From positions 95,421 to 159,420 of the forward strand of contig NZ_PNJW01000001.1 of NCBI RefSeq assembly GCF_013822155.1: 64,000 nucleotides of DNA. Reading direction: 5' to 3'. Position 1 is the stretch's first letter. Every line of letters starts with the position of its first letter. Shown here in pieces: positions 45,788-54,883 of this stretch. The translations under genes were made by a program, and so were the position numbers. This stretch comes from Flavobacterium sp. Lineage in GTDB: Bacteria; Bacteroidota; Bacteroidia; Flavobacteriales; Flavobacteriaceae. A model generated the notes under the pieces. The model worked only from the letters and a program-made list of their open reading frames with translations, ran no database searches and was not told the DNA's origin.

Positions 45788-46570
45788 ATGAATTTTGAAA
45801 ACCTATTAATAGAAAAAGACAATGGAATTACAGTAATTACCATTAACCGGCCAACCAAATTAAATGCTTTAAACAAAGCTACAATAGAAGAACTTCATCA
45901 AGCTTTTGATACTGAAAATAAAGACCATTCAACCAAAGTGATTATCATCACTGGAAGTGGAGAAAAAGCCTTTGTGGCGGGAGCCGATATTTCTGAATTT
46001 GCACATTTTTCTGTAGAAGAGGGTGGAAAATTAGCCGCAAAAGGACAAGAATTATTGTTTGATTTTGTGGAAAACTTATCTACTCCGGTAATTGCTGCCG
46101 TAAATGGATTTGCTTTAGGTGGTGGGTTAGAATTAGCGATGTCTGCTCATTTCCGAATTGCCTCCGACAACGCTAAAATGGGTTTGCCGGAAGTAACTTT
46201 AGGTGTAATTCCGGGTTATGGCGGAACGCAACGTTTACCTCAATTAGTTGGAAAAGGAAGAGCAATGGAAATGATTATGACCGCAACGATGATTGATGCT
46301 GAAACGGCCAAGAATTATGGTCTGGTAAACCACGTAGTTCCACAAGCGGAATTGCTTGCTTTTGCAAAAAGCATTGCTGCTAAAATTACAAAAAACTCAT
46401 CAGTGGCAATTTCAAATGCCATTGAAGCAGTAAATGCAAACTTCAAGGACGGAATTAATGGGTATGAAGTTGAAATCAGAAACTTTGGAAAATCATTTGG
46501 AACAGAAGATTTTAAAGAAGGAACAACTGCATTTTTAGAAAAAAGAAAAGCGGAGTTTCCGGGAAAATAA
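45788..46570 (+). CDS. Enoyl-CoA hydratase/isomerase family protein
   Basis: A 260-residue crotonase-fold enzyme. AFVAGADISEF forms the oxyanion region, and the two catalytic glutamates are at 115 (GGGLELA) and 135 (GLPEVTLGVIPGYGGTQRL), twenty residues apart as in true hydratases. It should hydrate short 2-enoyl-CoA esters in fatty-acid or amino-acid breakdown. It is the last gene of the rightward hem series. Its stop is 8 bp from that of the convergent HD hydrolase gene. Confidence 0.95.
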   Translation: MNFENLLIEKDNGITVITINRPTKLNALNKATIEELHQAFDTENKDHSTKVIIITGSGEKAFVAGADISEFAHFSVEEGGKLAAKGQELLFDFVENLSTPVIAAVNGFALGGGLELAMSAHFRIASDNAKMGLPEVTLGVIPGYGGTQRLPQLVGKGRAMEMIMTATMIDAETAKNYGLVNHVVPQAELLAFAKSIAAKITKNSSVAISNAIEAVNANFKDGINGYEVEIRNFGKSFGTEDFKEGTTAFLEKRKAEFPGK

Positions 46571-46578
46571 GAAGAAAA

Positions 46579-47223
46579 CTACTTCTCTCCTTCCCATTCG
46601 GAATAAAACTGGCTCAGGAATAATTCCATAAAACGGTGTCGGTCTTGAGCTAATTTTTTACCGGTTTCTGTATTCATTTTGTCTTTTAAAAGCAATAATT
46701 TTTCGTAAAAATGATTCAAAGTTGGAGCATCACTTTTTTTGTATTCTTCTTTGCTCATATTTAATTTCGGAGGAATATTTGGATTATAAATCGACCTATT
46801 CTTAAATCCTCCATAGTTAAATGTTCTTGCAATTCCAATGGCTCCCAAAGCATCTAATCGGTCTGCATCTTGAACAATTTCAAGTTCCTTTGATGTAAAT
46901 TGTTTTTCAAAATTTCCTCCCTTAAAAGAAATATTTTCGACAATTTGAATTACATGCTTAATAATTTCTTCTGAAACTTTTTGACTTTCTAAATAATTAC
47001 GGGCTTTTTGGGGCCCGATTTCTTCATCGCCATCATGGAATTTTGAATCGGCGATATCGTGTAACAATGCTCCTAATTTTACAACCGTCAAATCGCATGT
47101 TTCGGTTTCAGCAATTGAAAGTGCATTTTTATAAACGCGTTCAATATGAAACCAATCATGGCCTCCTTCAGCATTTTGAAGTTTATCTTTTACAAATAAA
47201 ATCGTATTGTCAATTATTGACAT
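46579..47223 (-). CDS. HD-domain phosphohydrolase (YedJ-like)
   Basis: A 214-residue soluble hydrolase with the HD metal-binding set: GHDWFHIERVYKNA (first His), LLHDIADSKF (His-Asp) and a later Asp in IVQDADRLDALGAIGIART, which is typical of the YedJ/YpgQ group. These act on nucleotides or similar phosphates; the exact substrate is not readable. It lies 9 bp downstream of the desaturase gene on the same strand. Confidence 0.93.
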   Translation of the reverse strand: MSIIDNTILFVKDKLQNAEGGHDWFHIERVYKNALSIAETETCDLTVVKLGALLHDIADSKFHDGDEEIGPQKARNYLESQKVSEEIIKHVIQIVENISFKGGNFEKQFTSKELEIVQDADRLDALGAIGIARTFNYGGFKNRSIYNPNIPPKLNMSKEEYKKSDAPTLNHFYEKLLLLKDKMNTETGKKLAQDRHRFMELFLSQFYSEWEGEK

Positions 47224-47232
47224 AAAGTTGGT

Positions 47233-48222
47233 TTATTTTACTAAAGCTGGTTGTACCCACTTAAAAATGTGACTTTCTTGCGGTACGACTAATCGTTCTG
47301 AAACTCTAGCCATTCGAGCAGGTAATTTCATTAAAAAATCTCTGGCTTTTTCCGCTTCATCAGTAAGTCCGTTGATTTTGTCGATTTCCCATTTTTCAAT
47401 AAGTTTTTGCATAATATCTACGTAATCATTTGCGGTATATACACCAATTCGCTGAGCTGAGTCTGAAAAATGTTCAAATACAGAACTTATTTTCTGCCCG
47501 GATTCACGTAAAAAATGGGCAGGCATCACAATTTTTTGTTTCATCATATATTGAAATGCCAACATCATTTCACTTGGATCTACTTTAAAAATTTGATTGA
47601 TGAATTCACTATAGGCCATATGGTGTCTCATTTCATCTCCGGCAATCAATTTGCACATTTTTGATAACTTGTTATCTCCATACTTTTTAGCCATTTGTGC
47701 AACTCGGTTATGCGAAATATATGTTGCCAATTCCTGAAAACTAGTATACACAAAATTCTTATATGGATCTCTACCGGTACCAATATCAAAACCGTCATTA
47801 ATTAAATGCTGGGTGGTCATTTCAATTTCACGCATATTCACTCTTCCGGATAAATACAAGTATTTATTCAAAACATCTCCGTGTCGATTTTCTTCTCCCG
47901 TCCAATTTTTAACCCAGCGAGACCAACCGTTTCTTCCTTCATTATCAACCCCTTCAACTTCTATTAACCAAGATTCATAGGTTGGCAATGCTTCTTCTGT
48001 AATAGTATCACCAACTAAAACAACCCAAAAATCATAGGGTAAATCTTTAGCAATTTCCCGTAATTCTTTAACCTCTTCGAAAAAAGTTTCTTTTTCAGAA
48101 TCGGGTAATAAATCGGTAGGTTGCCATATTTTTTCAACAGGAATAAGGTAATCATTCACAAAATTGTCAATGTTCTTTTCCAAAAGTTGCATTACTTCTA
48201 ATCGAATGTTTTTTATAGACAT
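47233..48222 (-). CDS. Soluble acyl-ACP desaturase (diiron)
   Basis: A 329-residue enzyme of the stearoyl-ACP 9-desaturase family. The diiron ligands are all present: a Glu in TEEALPTY (76/77), Glu111 and His114 (EENRHGD), Glu164 (SFQELAT), and Glu197 and His200 (DEMRHH). It introduces a double bond into ACP-bound fatty acids in the cytoplasm using O2 and ferredoxin. The plsC-type gene lies 3 bp upstream, so new unsaturated acyl chains and their transfer to phospholipids are encoded together. Confidence 0.95.
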   Translation of the reverse strand: MSIKNIRLEVMQLLEKNIDNFVNDYLIPVEKIWQPTDLLPDSEKETFFEEVKELREIAKDLPYDFWVVLVGDTITEEALPTYESWLIEVEGVDNEGRNGWSRWVKNWTGEENRHGDVLNKYLYLSGRVNMREIEMTTQHLINDGFDIGTGRDPYKNFVYTSFQELATYISHNRVAQMAKKYGDNKLSKMCKLIAGDEMRHHMAYSEFINQIFKVDPSEMMLAFQYMMKQKIVMPAHFLRESGQKISSVFEHFSDSAQRIGVYTANDYVDIMQKLIEKWEIDKINGLTDEAEKARDFLMKLPARMARVSERLVVPQESHIFKWVQPALVK

Positions 48223-48225
48223 ATT

Positions 48226-48960
48226 TTAATTTTTAATTCCGTTTACAACGGCATTTTCTGTTCGTAGCATTATTTCTTCAAATGGAATTCCTTTTATCGG
48301 GAAAGGATCATGAATAGTGTGTGTGATTTTGTTTCCTAATCCCAATGGAAATTGACCAAATCGAACCATTTTCCATGAATTATTAATTGAAATTGGCACA
48401 ATATAAGCCGAGGGTGCATATTTGCATAATATCTTTAATCCGCTTTCTGAAAACTTTTTGGGCACACCTGTTTTACTTCTTGTCCCTTCGGGAAAAATGA
48501 CTGTTGAACGATTGTGCTTCTCAATGTATTCTCCCATTTTCTTCATCAGTGGAAGAGCCTGCTTCGGATCTTTTCTGTCAATTAAAACAGACCCTCCGTA
48601 TTTCAAATTAAATGAAACACTGGGAATCCCTTTTCCTAATTCTTTTTTACTGACAAATTTAGGGTGCCATTTTCGCATAAACCAAATAATTGGCAAAATA
48701 TCATACAAACTTTGGTGGTTAGCAACAATAATCAAAGGCACTCCATTTGGAAGTTTTTCACGATTTTGAAAATCATAAGTAGTCCCTAACAAATGAGTAT
48801 TTCGAACTAAAAAAAAATTTAAAACAGAAACACTTCGCTTATGAGCTTCATAACCAAAAAAATAATAACATATCCTTTGAATTGGGTCAAAAACAGACAA
48901 TATCAACACAAATGTGATGTAATAAAGTAATGAAATTGGATAGGAAATAAGTTTATGCAT
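48226..48960 (-). CDS. plsC: 1-acyl-sn-glycerol-3-phosphate acyltransferase (PlsC family)
   Basis: A 244-residue membrane-bound acyltransferase with the H-x4-D motif at NHQSLYD (His82, Asp87) and FPEGTRS (about residues 163-169). It adds the second acyl chain to lysophosphatidic acid. The ATG at 48960 is preferred. An in-frame TTG at 48981 lies inside the TACTTTTG promoter box and cannot be in the mRNA if that box is used. It leads the plsC-desaturase-HD gene series. Confidence 0.92.
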   Translation of the reverse strand: MHKLISYPISLLYYITFVLILSVFDPIQRICYYFFGYEAHKRSVSVLNFFLVRNTHLLGTTYDFQNREKLPNGVPLIIVANHQSLYDILPIIWFMRKWHPKFVSKKELGKGIPSVSFNLKYGGSVLIDRKDPKQALPLMKKMGEYIEKHNRSTVIFPEGTRSKTGVPKKFSESGLKILCKYAPSAYIVPISINNSWKMVRFGQFPLGLGNKITHTIHDPFPIKGIPFEEIMLRTENAVVNGIKN

Positions 48961-48978
48961 AACAATATGTAATGATGA

Positions 48979-48986
48979 CAAAAGTA
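48979..48986 (-). promoter_or_regulatory. -7 element of the plsC-desaturase operon
   Basis: On the minus strand TACTTTTG matches TAnnTTTG exactly, 18 bp before the plsC ATG. A -33 TTG at standard spacing is not evident. Confidence 0.45.
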
Positions 48987-49099
48987 CGGAATCGAATTTA
49001 CATAGGTGATTCCCTTTTGTGGAAAAATAATTTATTTATACATCAAAAAAAAAAGTATTTTTACAAAAACAATTGTATATAAATTTAAAGCCAAATATT

Positions 49100-50101
49100 A
49101 TGAGTTCAGAGAAAGAAGCCAAATTAAAAGCCCTGCAATTAACGTTAGACAAATTAGACAAAACTTACGGCAAAGGAACCGTAATGAAAATGGGAGACAA
49201 AGCTGTTGAAGAAGTAGAAACTATTTCTTCCGGTTCGTTAGGTCTCGATTTAGCCTTAGGCGTGAATGGTTATCCGAAAGGAAGAATTATTGAAATATAT
49301 GGCCCGGAATCTTCCGGTAAGACAACGTTGACACTTCACGCGATTGCTGAAGCTCAAAAAGCGGGAGGAATTGCTGCATTTATTGATGCAGAACACGCAT
49401 TTGACAGAAATTATGCTCAAAAATTAGGTGTTGACATCGAAAATTTAATCATATCTCAACCGGATAACGGAGAACAAGCTTTAGAAATAGCAGAAAACCT
49501 AATTCGTTCAGGGGCTATTGATATTGTAGTGATAGACTCGGTTGCAGCTTTAACTCCAAAAAGTGAAATTGAAGGTGAAATGGGTGACTCTAAGATGGGG
49601 TTACATGCTCGTTTAATGTCACAAGCCTTGAGAAAATTAACAGCAACCATTAGCAAAACACATTGTACTGTATTTTTTATCAACCAATTACGTGAAAAAA
49701 TTGGCGTGATGTTCGGAAATCCCGAAACTACAACCGGTGGTAATGCATTAAAATTTTATGCTTCCATTCGTTTAGACATTAGAAGATCTTCTCAAATCAA
49801 AGATGGTGAAAATGTAGTTGGTAACAGAACAAAAGTGAAAGTGGTTAAAAACAAAGTAGCTCCACCTTTCAGAACTGCTGAATTTGACATAATGTATGGA
49901 GAAGGAATTTCTAAAACAGGAGAAATTTTAGATTTAGCTGTTGAATTTGAAATCATCAAAAAATCAGGTTCTTGGTTTAGCTATGGTGAAACAAAATTAG
50001 GACAAGGGCGTGATGGAGTTAAAGCCCTAATTAAAGACAACCCTGAATTAGCGGACGAACTTGAAATTAAAATTAAAGACCGAATAAAAGAAACTGAATA
50101 A
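49100..50101 (+). CDS. recA: Recombinase A
   Basis: A 333-residue RecA. Walker A is GPESSGKTT (68-76), Walker B is [12 protein letters not shown], and the DNA-binding loops [19 protein letters not shown] and [20 protein letters not shown] are complete. It forms filaments on single-stranded DNA for strand exchange and SOS induction. I start at the ATG at 49100; an in-frame TTG at 49073 would add nine unsuitable residues. No LexA box is evident by eye. It is followed by a strong terminator and appears to be monocistronic. Confidence 0.98.
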   Translation: MSSEKEAKLKALQLTLDKLDKTYGKGTVMKMGDKAVEEVETISSGSLGLDLALGVNGYPKGRIIEIYGPESSGKTTLTLHAIAEAQKAGGIAAFIDAEHAFDRNYAQKLGVDIENLIISQPDNGEQALEIAENLIRSGAIDIVVIDSVAALTPKSEIEGEMGDSKMGLHARLMSQALRKLTATISKTHCTVFFINQLREKIGVMFGNPETTTGGNALKFYASIRLDIRRSSQIKDGENVVGNRTKVKVVKNKVAPPFRTAEFDIMYGEGISKTGEILDLAVEFEIIKKSGSWFSYGETKLGQGRDGVKALIKDNPELADELEIKIKDRIKETE

Positions 50102-50106
50102 AAATT

Positions 50107-50132
50107 AAAACCCGAATAATTCGGGTTTTTTT
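50107..50132 (+). terminator. recA terminator
   Basis: AAAACCCGAA (50107-50116), loop TAA, TTCGGGTTTT (50120-50129) and further T: a 10-bp GC-core stem 5 bp after the recA stop codon. Confidence 0.92.
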
Positions 50133-50194
50133 ATTTTCAACGCAACCTTTTGAACAATTTTGCATCTGTAAATTATAGAATTTAGAAAGAATAA

Positions 50195-50602
50195 ATGAAA
50201 AAGTTTTTTTGGCTAATTGCTATTGCCGTTTTATTGAATTCCTGTAGTGTTGAAGAAGAACCAAAATTTCATTATGAAATTTTAGCTGTGGATAGTTACA
50301 TAGTACCTGAAACATTCATTTTTAATGAAACACATGCAATAAAAGTGTTTTATAAAAAACCAACAACGTGTCATGCTTTTCAAGGGTTTTATTTTGACTC
50401 CTCAGGAAATGAAAGAACTGTTGCTGTTCAAAGTATAATTTCACATACTGAAAACTGTTTGCCATTAGAAGATAATTTACACGAAGCTACTTTTTATTTT
50501 ACTGTAAAAAGTTATCAAACATATTTGTTTAAATTTTATAAAGGCAATGATGAAGACGGACATGCAACTTATGATATTATTGAAATTCCTGTAACAAATT
50601 AA
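50195..50602 (+). CDS. Unknown lipoprotein, 135 residues
   Basis: The signal MKKFFWLIAIAVLLNSC makes Cys17 the lipid-anchored residue. The mature part is about 119 residues, acidic, with two cysteines (about 58 and 87) that could form a disulfide, and strand-rich sequence such as EATFYFTVKSYQTYLFKFY. I recognise no family. The gene is 20 bp upstream of an ECF sigma factor gene and likely co-transcribed, so it may be part of the same envelope-sensing unit. Confidence 0.8.
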   Translation: MKKFFWLIAIAVLLNSCSVEEEPKFHYEILAVDSYIVPETFIFNETHAIKVFYKKPTTCHAFQGFYFDSSGNERTVAVQSIISHTENCLPLEDNLHEATFYFTVKSYQTYLFKFYKGNDEDGHATYDIIEIPVTN

Positions 50603-50622
50603 TTTTTAAGAAAAAATATCTT

Positions 50623-51165
50623 TTGGGTTTAGAACTACTCATACAAGAATGTAAAAAGAAAAATACTAAAGCACAAGAACAATTATATAGATTATTTTCG
50701 TCTAAATTGTTTAACGTATGTCTCAAGTATTCGAGGAATTATGCAGAGGCTCAAGATAATTTACAGGACGGTTTTTTATTGATTTTTGAAAAAATAAATC
50801 AGTTTGAACACAAAGGTTCTTTTGAAGGATGGCTAAAAAGAGTAATGATAAATTTTATACTTCAAAAATATAGGTCTCATACTGTTTTTGAAATTGTTAC
50901 AGAGAATTTTCCGGAAACAATTGAAGTTGAAATTGAAGAAGAAAATATAAACATGGGTTATTTGTTGAAAATAATTCAAGAATTGCCTGATAGGTACCGA
51001 ATGGTGTTTAACCTATATGTTTTAGATGGTTATTCACATAATGAAATAGCAGAAATGATGGGAATATCTTCCGGCACTTCCAAGTCTAATTTAGCAAGAG
51101 CTAAAATGATATTGAAAGACAAAATAGAAAATCAGGCGTCCAACAATATGTATGAAGCCAAATGA
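50623..51165 (+). CDS. ECF-type RNA polymerase sigma factor
   Basis: A 180-residue sigma-70-family factor with only regions 2 and 4. Region 2 spans about 20-95 (QLYRLFSSKLFNVCLKYSRNYAEAQDNLQDGFLLIFEK; SFEGWLKRVMINFILQKYR), and region 4 spans about 115-170 (LPDRYRMVFNLYVLDGYSHNEIAEMMGISSGTSKSNLARAK). The start codon is TTG at 50623; no ATG or GTG is suitably placed. Its end overlaps the anti-sigma gene (ATGA), the usual layout for a sigma factor and its controller. Confidence 0.93.
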   Translation: MGLELLIQECKKKNTKAQEQLYRLFSSKLFNVCLKYSRNYAEAQDNLQDGFLLIFEKINQFEHKGSFEGWLKRVMINFILQKYRSHTVFEIVTENFPETIEVEIEEENINMGYLLKIIQELPDRYRMVFNLYVLDGYSHNEIAEMMGISSGTSKSNLARAKMILKDKIENQASNNMYEAK

Positions 51166-52547
51166 AAGATAAAAAAAATTTAGAACGATTATTTCAAGAA
51201 AATTTCAAGGATTTTGAGGAAAATCCGCCAGAAATTGTTTGGAAGAACATTGAGGAAAAACTCAATGAAAAAGAGAAAAAAAGAAGAGTAATTCCGATTT
51301 GGTGGAAATTATCCGGTGTAGCCGCATTGTTAGTTTTTGGAACTTTAGGTATTCAGTATGTAATGAATTCCTCCGGTAAAGAAATTAAAAATGAAATTGT
51401 ATTGGACGAAATGGATTTAAAAAAGTCTGAAACTAATCCCATTTCACCCATTGAAAATCAGAAAAAACAAGGTGACAAAATTGACCAAATTGAAAAAACA
51501 AAAATGGGTGTAGCAATTGTTAATGATAATGTTGAAAATCAAAAAACAGTTCAAAATAAATCTCAGAATTCTGCTATTCAGAAAAAAAGTAAATTACCTC
51601 TTTCAAATTCAGTGAATTTAATTGAAGAAAAGGATAAACTAGCTCACAATGCTAAATCAAATGAAATTGAAAAAGCAGACGTTAATTCAATATCAAGTAC
51701 TATAGAAAAACAATTTGTTCTTACAGAATATCCGTCTGAACAAATTAAAAATAATTTAGATTCAACTGCCATTTCTGCTGTAGCAGAAAACAAAGTTGAC
51801 CCTAATGCGTTGGAAGAATTGCTAAAAGAAAAAGAACAAAAACCAAAGATTGAACCTAAATTAAACAGGTGGCAAGTTTCAACTGCTATTGCACCTGTGT
51901 ATTTAGGTTCATCTTCCAACGGTTCACCAATTGATTCAGAATTTGCAAATAATCCAAAAGAATATAATAATACCGTGAGTTATGGATTAGGTATAAATTA
52001 TGATTTAAATTCAAAATTTTCGTTACGTACAGGTGTCAGCAATCTTTCATTAAGTTATAACACCACAGATGTATCTTTTTACCCTGATATTAATACAAAA
52101 AATTTAAGCACACTAAATTACAGTTCCCAAGGAGCAACCATAAATGTGCAAGATATTACCGCTACAGATGGGATTCAAACCGTTCAAAATGGTGCGATTA
52201 CACAACAAATGAACTATTTGGAGATTCCTTTTGAACTTTCTTATAAAGTTTTAGATAAAAAATTTGGGATTCAATTTATCTCTGGTTTTAGCACTCTTTT
52301 TCTTAACAACAATGAACTCATGGTTGTTTCAGAAAATTTTTCTGCCGAACTTGGAAAAGCAAATAATCTAAATACCGTTCATTTTAGTACAAATGTAGGC
52401 GTTGGTTTTAAATACCGCTTTTGGAGATCATTTCAAGCAAATTTTGAACCAACCTTTAAATACCAAATCAACACCTTTAGTAGCAATGATGGTGGGTTCA
52501 GACCCTACTTTATTGGATTGTATTCAGGAGTGAGTTACCGATTTTAA
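51162..52547 (+). CDS. Anti-sigma factor fused to an outer-membrane-barrel-like domain
   Basis: A 461-residue protein. The cytoplasmic N-terminus (1-45: LERLFQENFKDFEENPPEIVWKNIEEKL) resembles anti-sigma helices. One membrane helix (about 46-66) crosses the inner membrane. A long Lys/Glu/Asn-rich linker (about 70-235) follows, then a C-terminal domain (about 236-461) made of alternating strands with aromatic ends (RWQVSTAIAPVYLGSSSNG to YSGVSYRF), like a porin-type barrel. It is translationally coupled to the sigma factor gene. The layout suggests a direct physical link from envelope to cytoplasm; how a barrel domain and an inner-membrane helix are placed at once is unresolved. Confidence 0.85.
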   Translation: MKDKKNLERLFQENFKDFEENPPEIVWKNIEEKLNEKEKKRRVIPIWWKLSGVAALLVFGTLGIQYVMNSSGKEIKNEIVLDEMDLKKSETNPISPIENQKKQGDKIDQIEKTKMGVAIVNDNVENQKTVQNKSQNSAIQKKSKLPLSNSVNLIEEKDKLAHNAKSNEIEKADVNSISSTIEKQFVLTEYPSEQIKNNLDSTAISAVAENKVDPNALEELLKEKEQKPKIEPKLNRWQVSTAIAPVYLGSSSNGSPIDSEFANNPKEYNNTVSYGLGINYDLNSKFSLRTGVSNLSLSYNTTDVSFYPDINTKNLSTLNYSSQGATINVQDITATDGIQTVQNGAITQQMNYLEIPFELSYKVLDKKFGIQFISGFSTLFLNNNELMVVSENFSAELGKANNLNTVHFSTNVGVGFKYRFWRSFQANFEPTFKYQINTFSSNDGGFRPYFIGLYSGVSYRF

Positions 52548-52633
52548 TTAATAAGCTTAAGTTGGTTTTGCTTATTTGTTTTAGACTTTAGTTAAGTTCG
52601 TTATTACTTTTATTGCCATCAGTAATAACTCAG

Positions 52634-52667
52634 AAAAGAGCACTTTCGGTTTTAGTGCTCTTTTTTT
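52634..52667 (+). terminator. Terminator of the sigma/anti-sigma operon
   Basis: AAAAGAGCACT (52634-52644) and AGTGCTCTTTT (52654-52664) form an 11-bp stem with a 9-nt loop, followed by more T. It is 87 bp after the anti-sigma stop codon. Confidence 0.85.
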
Positions 52668-52693
52668 GTATCTTTATTTCAAATTGAAAACCA

Positions 52694-53203
52694 ATGAAAA
52701 AAATTATATTCCTTCTTTTTATTTCAATAAGTCTATTTTCTTGTTCAAAATCAAATCCAATTGAAAACAAAAAAGATATTGATAAAATGCTCAATCTTTG
52801 GCATCAGGCAGCAGCAGAGGCAAATTTTGAAAATTATTTTAACCTGATGACAGAAGATGCTGTTTTTATTGGAACAGACGCAACCGAAAACTGGAATCGA
52901 AAAGACTTTGAAAATTTCTCAAAACCTTATTTTGATAAAGGAAAAGCATGGACTTTTCATCCTATCCAAAGAAATATTTATCTTGATAATAACTCTAAAT
53001 TTGGTTGGTTTGACGAACTATTAGACTCTTCCTTTAAAATTTGCAGAGGCTCAGGAATTGTAGAAAATGTTAATGGAGAATGGAAAGTTAAACATTATGT
53101 ATTGTCCATGACTATCCCAAATGACAAATCTAATCAAGTCGTTGCTATAAAAGATTCTCTCGAAAGTATTCTAATAATGGAATTAAAACAAACTAAAAAA
53201 TAA
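52694..53203 (+). CDS. NTF2-fold (SnoaL/DUF4440-like) lipoprotein
   Basis: A 169-residue lipoprotein with signal MKKIIFLLFISISLFSC (Cys17). The mature part (about 28-145) follows the NTF2-like pattern: an initial helix (MLNLWHQAAAEANFENYFNLMTEDAVFIG), a mid strand-rich segment and a final strand pair (GIVENVNGEWKVKHYVLSM). Such domains bind small ligands or act as simple enzymes; no specific function can be given. It stands between a terminator and the convergent threonine dehydrogenase gene, so it is monocistronic. A TATCTTTA box just after the terminator may be its promoter. Confidence 0.85.
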   Translation: MKKIIFLLFISISLFSCSKSNPIENKKDIDKMLNLWHQAAAEANFENYFNLMTEDAVFIGTDATENWNRKDFENFSKPYFDKGKAWTFHPIQRNIYLDNNSKFGWFDELLDSSFKICRGSGIVENVNGEWKVKHYVLSMTIPNDKSNQVVAIKDSLESILIMELKQTKK

Positions 53204-53212
53204 TTCTTAAAT

Positions 53213-54154
53213 TTATTTTTTCAGGTTTTCCAACATCTCAACAGTCATTGAATCCATGTTGAATTCATGCTTCCAATTCCAATCTTCTCTAGCAGATGAA
53301 TCATCAATTGATCCAGGCCAACTATCTGCAATCTTTTGACGAAAGTCCGGTTTGTATGAAATTGTGAAATTCGGAATGTGTTTTTGAATTTCAGCCGCAA
53401 TTTCTTTGGGAGTAAAACTCACTCCGGACAAATTATAAGAAGAACGAATTTTAATTTTTTCAGCCGGAGCTTGCATTATTTCTATTGTTGCCCGTATTGC
53501 ATCATCCATGTACATCATTGGTAAACGCGTTTCTTCCGACAAAAAACATTCGAACTTTCCATCACTTAAAGCTTTATGATAAATGTCTACCGCATAATCA
53601 GTAGTTCCTCCACCGGGTGGCGTTGACCAGCTGATCAATCCGGGATAACGTACACTCCGCACATCGACACCAAATATATTATGGTAATATTCACACCATC
53701 GTTCACCGGATTGTTTTGAAATCCCATAAACAGTTGTTGGCTCCATAATGGTAAATTGAGGCGTGTTTTCTCTTGGTGTAGTTGGTCCAAAAACAGCAAT
53801 GCTTGAAGGCCAAAACACTTTTTTTATTTTTTTTGCTTTCGCTAAATTTAATACGTGAAAAAGTGAATTCATATTTAAATCCCATGCAAATGCAGGATTT
53901 TTTTCGGCTGTAGCAGATAGTAAAGCAGCCATTAAATATACTTCCTCTACATGATATTTTTCAATAATGTGTTCAATTTGATTAAAATCTAAGGCATTCA
54001 ATACTTCAAAAATTCCATCATTAACTACTTCATTATTTAACTTTCGAATATCGGTAGCAATTACATTTTCATTGCCGTATAAGTTTCTTAATTGATGTGT
54101 TAACTCGGTGCCTATTTGTCCACAGGCTCCTATAATTAGAATTTTTGTGCTCAT
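53213..54154 (-). CDS. SDR-type L-threonine 3-dehydrogenase
   Basis: A 313-residue short-chain dehydrogenase/epimerase-fold protein starting with the NAD motif LIIGACGQIGTEL (Gly9, Gly12, Gly15) and with the catalytic Tyr143 and Lys147 (YGISK) after WPSSIAVFGPTTP. The overall pattern matches the short-chain L-threonine dehydrogenases described from psychrophilic flavobacteria, which oxidise threonine to 2-amino-3-oxobutyrate. A general NAD-dependent epimerase is the main alternative, but the Thr-dehydrogenase motifs are strong. Monocistronic with a TATATTTG box upstream. Confidence 0.9.
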   Translation of the reverse strand: MSTKILIIGACGQIGTELTHQLRNLYGNENVIATDIRKLNNEVVNDGIFEVLNALDFNQIEHIIEKYHVEEVYLMAALLSATAEKNPAFAWDLNMNSLFHVLNLAKAKKIKKVFWPSSIAVFGPTTPRENTPQFTIMEPTTVYGISKQSGERWCEYYHNIFGVDVRSVRYPGLISWSTPPGGGTTDYAVDIYHKALSDGKFECFLSEETRLPMMYMDDAIRATIEIMQAPAEKIKIRSSYNLSGVSFTPKEIAAEIQKHIPNFTISYKPDFRQKIADSWPGSIDDSSAREDWNWKHEFNMDSMTVEMLENLKK

Positions 54155-54173
54155 TAGTTGTAGATTTAAAGTA

Positions 54174-54181
54174 CAAATATA
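54174..54181 (-). promoter_or_regulatory. -7 element of the threonine dehydrogenase gene
   Basis: On the minus strand TATATTTG matches TAnnTTTG exactly, 19 bp before the start codon. A hairpin ATAACG-TTTT-CGTTAT (54179-54194) partly overlaps the upstream side of the box and might be an operator. Confidence 0.45.
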
Positions 54182-54262
54182 ACGTTTTCGTTATTGAGAA
54201 ATTAGTTAAGAAATCACTTTTATTTTTTGGAAAGCTTTAACGCGAATAACCAAGATTCAATT

Positions 54263-54270
54263 TACCTTTG
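54263..54270 (+). promoter_or_regulatory. -7 element of the lipoprotein-mfd operon
   Basis: TACCTTTG matches TAnnTTTG exactly. Transcription would begin near 54276, which excludes the in-frame TTG at 54276 and supports the ATG at 54297. Confidence 0.5.
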
Positions 54271-54296
54271 TATTTTTGAAATCTAATTTGCTGCTA

Positions 54297-54878
54297 ATGA
54301 AAATTCGAGTGTTTTTCCCTTTTTTGATTGTTTTTATATTTTTTTCCTGTCAGCAGGATAATGAGAAACGATTGATTCAACAACAAAAAGAACTTGCTAA
54401 AAACGAAGTTGTTTTTAAAAAAATTAGCAGTGCATGGAATTTCAGAACAATGAATCTTCAGCCTTCTTCCCAAGAATTAGTAAAAGATTGGGCTCAGTGG
54501 CGATTATTTTTAACTGAATTACAACAAAAACCCACAAGTTCTATCGGAGCATTTCAAAAAAAATCTAAAGCCCTTTCAAAAAAAACAGAAGAGGTTTTAC
54601 AATCAATACCCCAACAATTATTCAGTCCTGAATTTAAAAGTCGATTTACTGTAATGTTAACAAAATTTCATTCGTTAGAAATGTATCTCAATTTAGATGC
54701 CATTCCTGACCAAAAGGTTATCAGTCTTATTACGGATATCAATCTACAATTAGCGGCTATTGAATTACAAATGAATGAATTAGTTCGAAAAAATCAAATC
54801 CCAACAGAGCAAGGTGAAGCCGATATGATTCGAATGCTTGACACATCACGTGCGGTTAAAAATGTTCCGAAAATTTAA
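54297..54878 (+). CDS. Unknown lipoprotein, 193 residues
   Basis: The signal MKIRVFFPFLIVFIFFSC gives a lipoprotein with Cys18. The mature protein is almost entirely helical and Lys/Gln-rich (for example QRLIQQQKELAKNEV-like and QKKSKALSKKTEEVLQSIPQQL), with a look of a helical bundle; no family is recognised. It ends with MIRMLDTSRAVKNVPKI. The mfd gene starts 5 bp later, so the two are co-transcribed, although an envelope lipoprotein and a repair factor have no obvious shared task. Confidence 0.82.
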   Translation: MKIRVFFPFLIVFIFFSCQQDNEKRLIQQQKELAKNEVVFKKISSAWNFRTMNLQPSSQELVKDWAQWRLFLTELQQKPTSSIGAFQKKSKALSKKTEEVLQSIPQQLFSPEFKSRFTVMLTKFHSLEMYLNLDAIPDQKVISLITDINLQLAAIELQMNELVRKNQIPTEQGEADMIRMLDTSRAVKNVPKI

Positions 54879-54883
54879 ATTAA

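Noticed and set aside
48422..48769. 115-codon open frame antisense to plsC
   Set aside because: Shadow of plsC; no promoter or family features.
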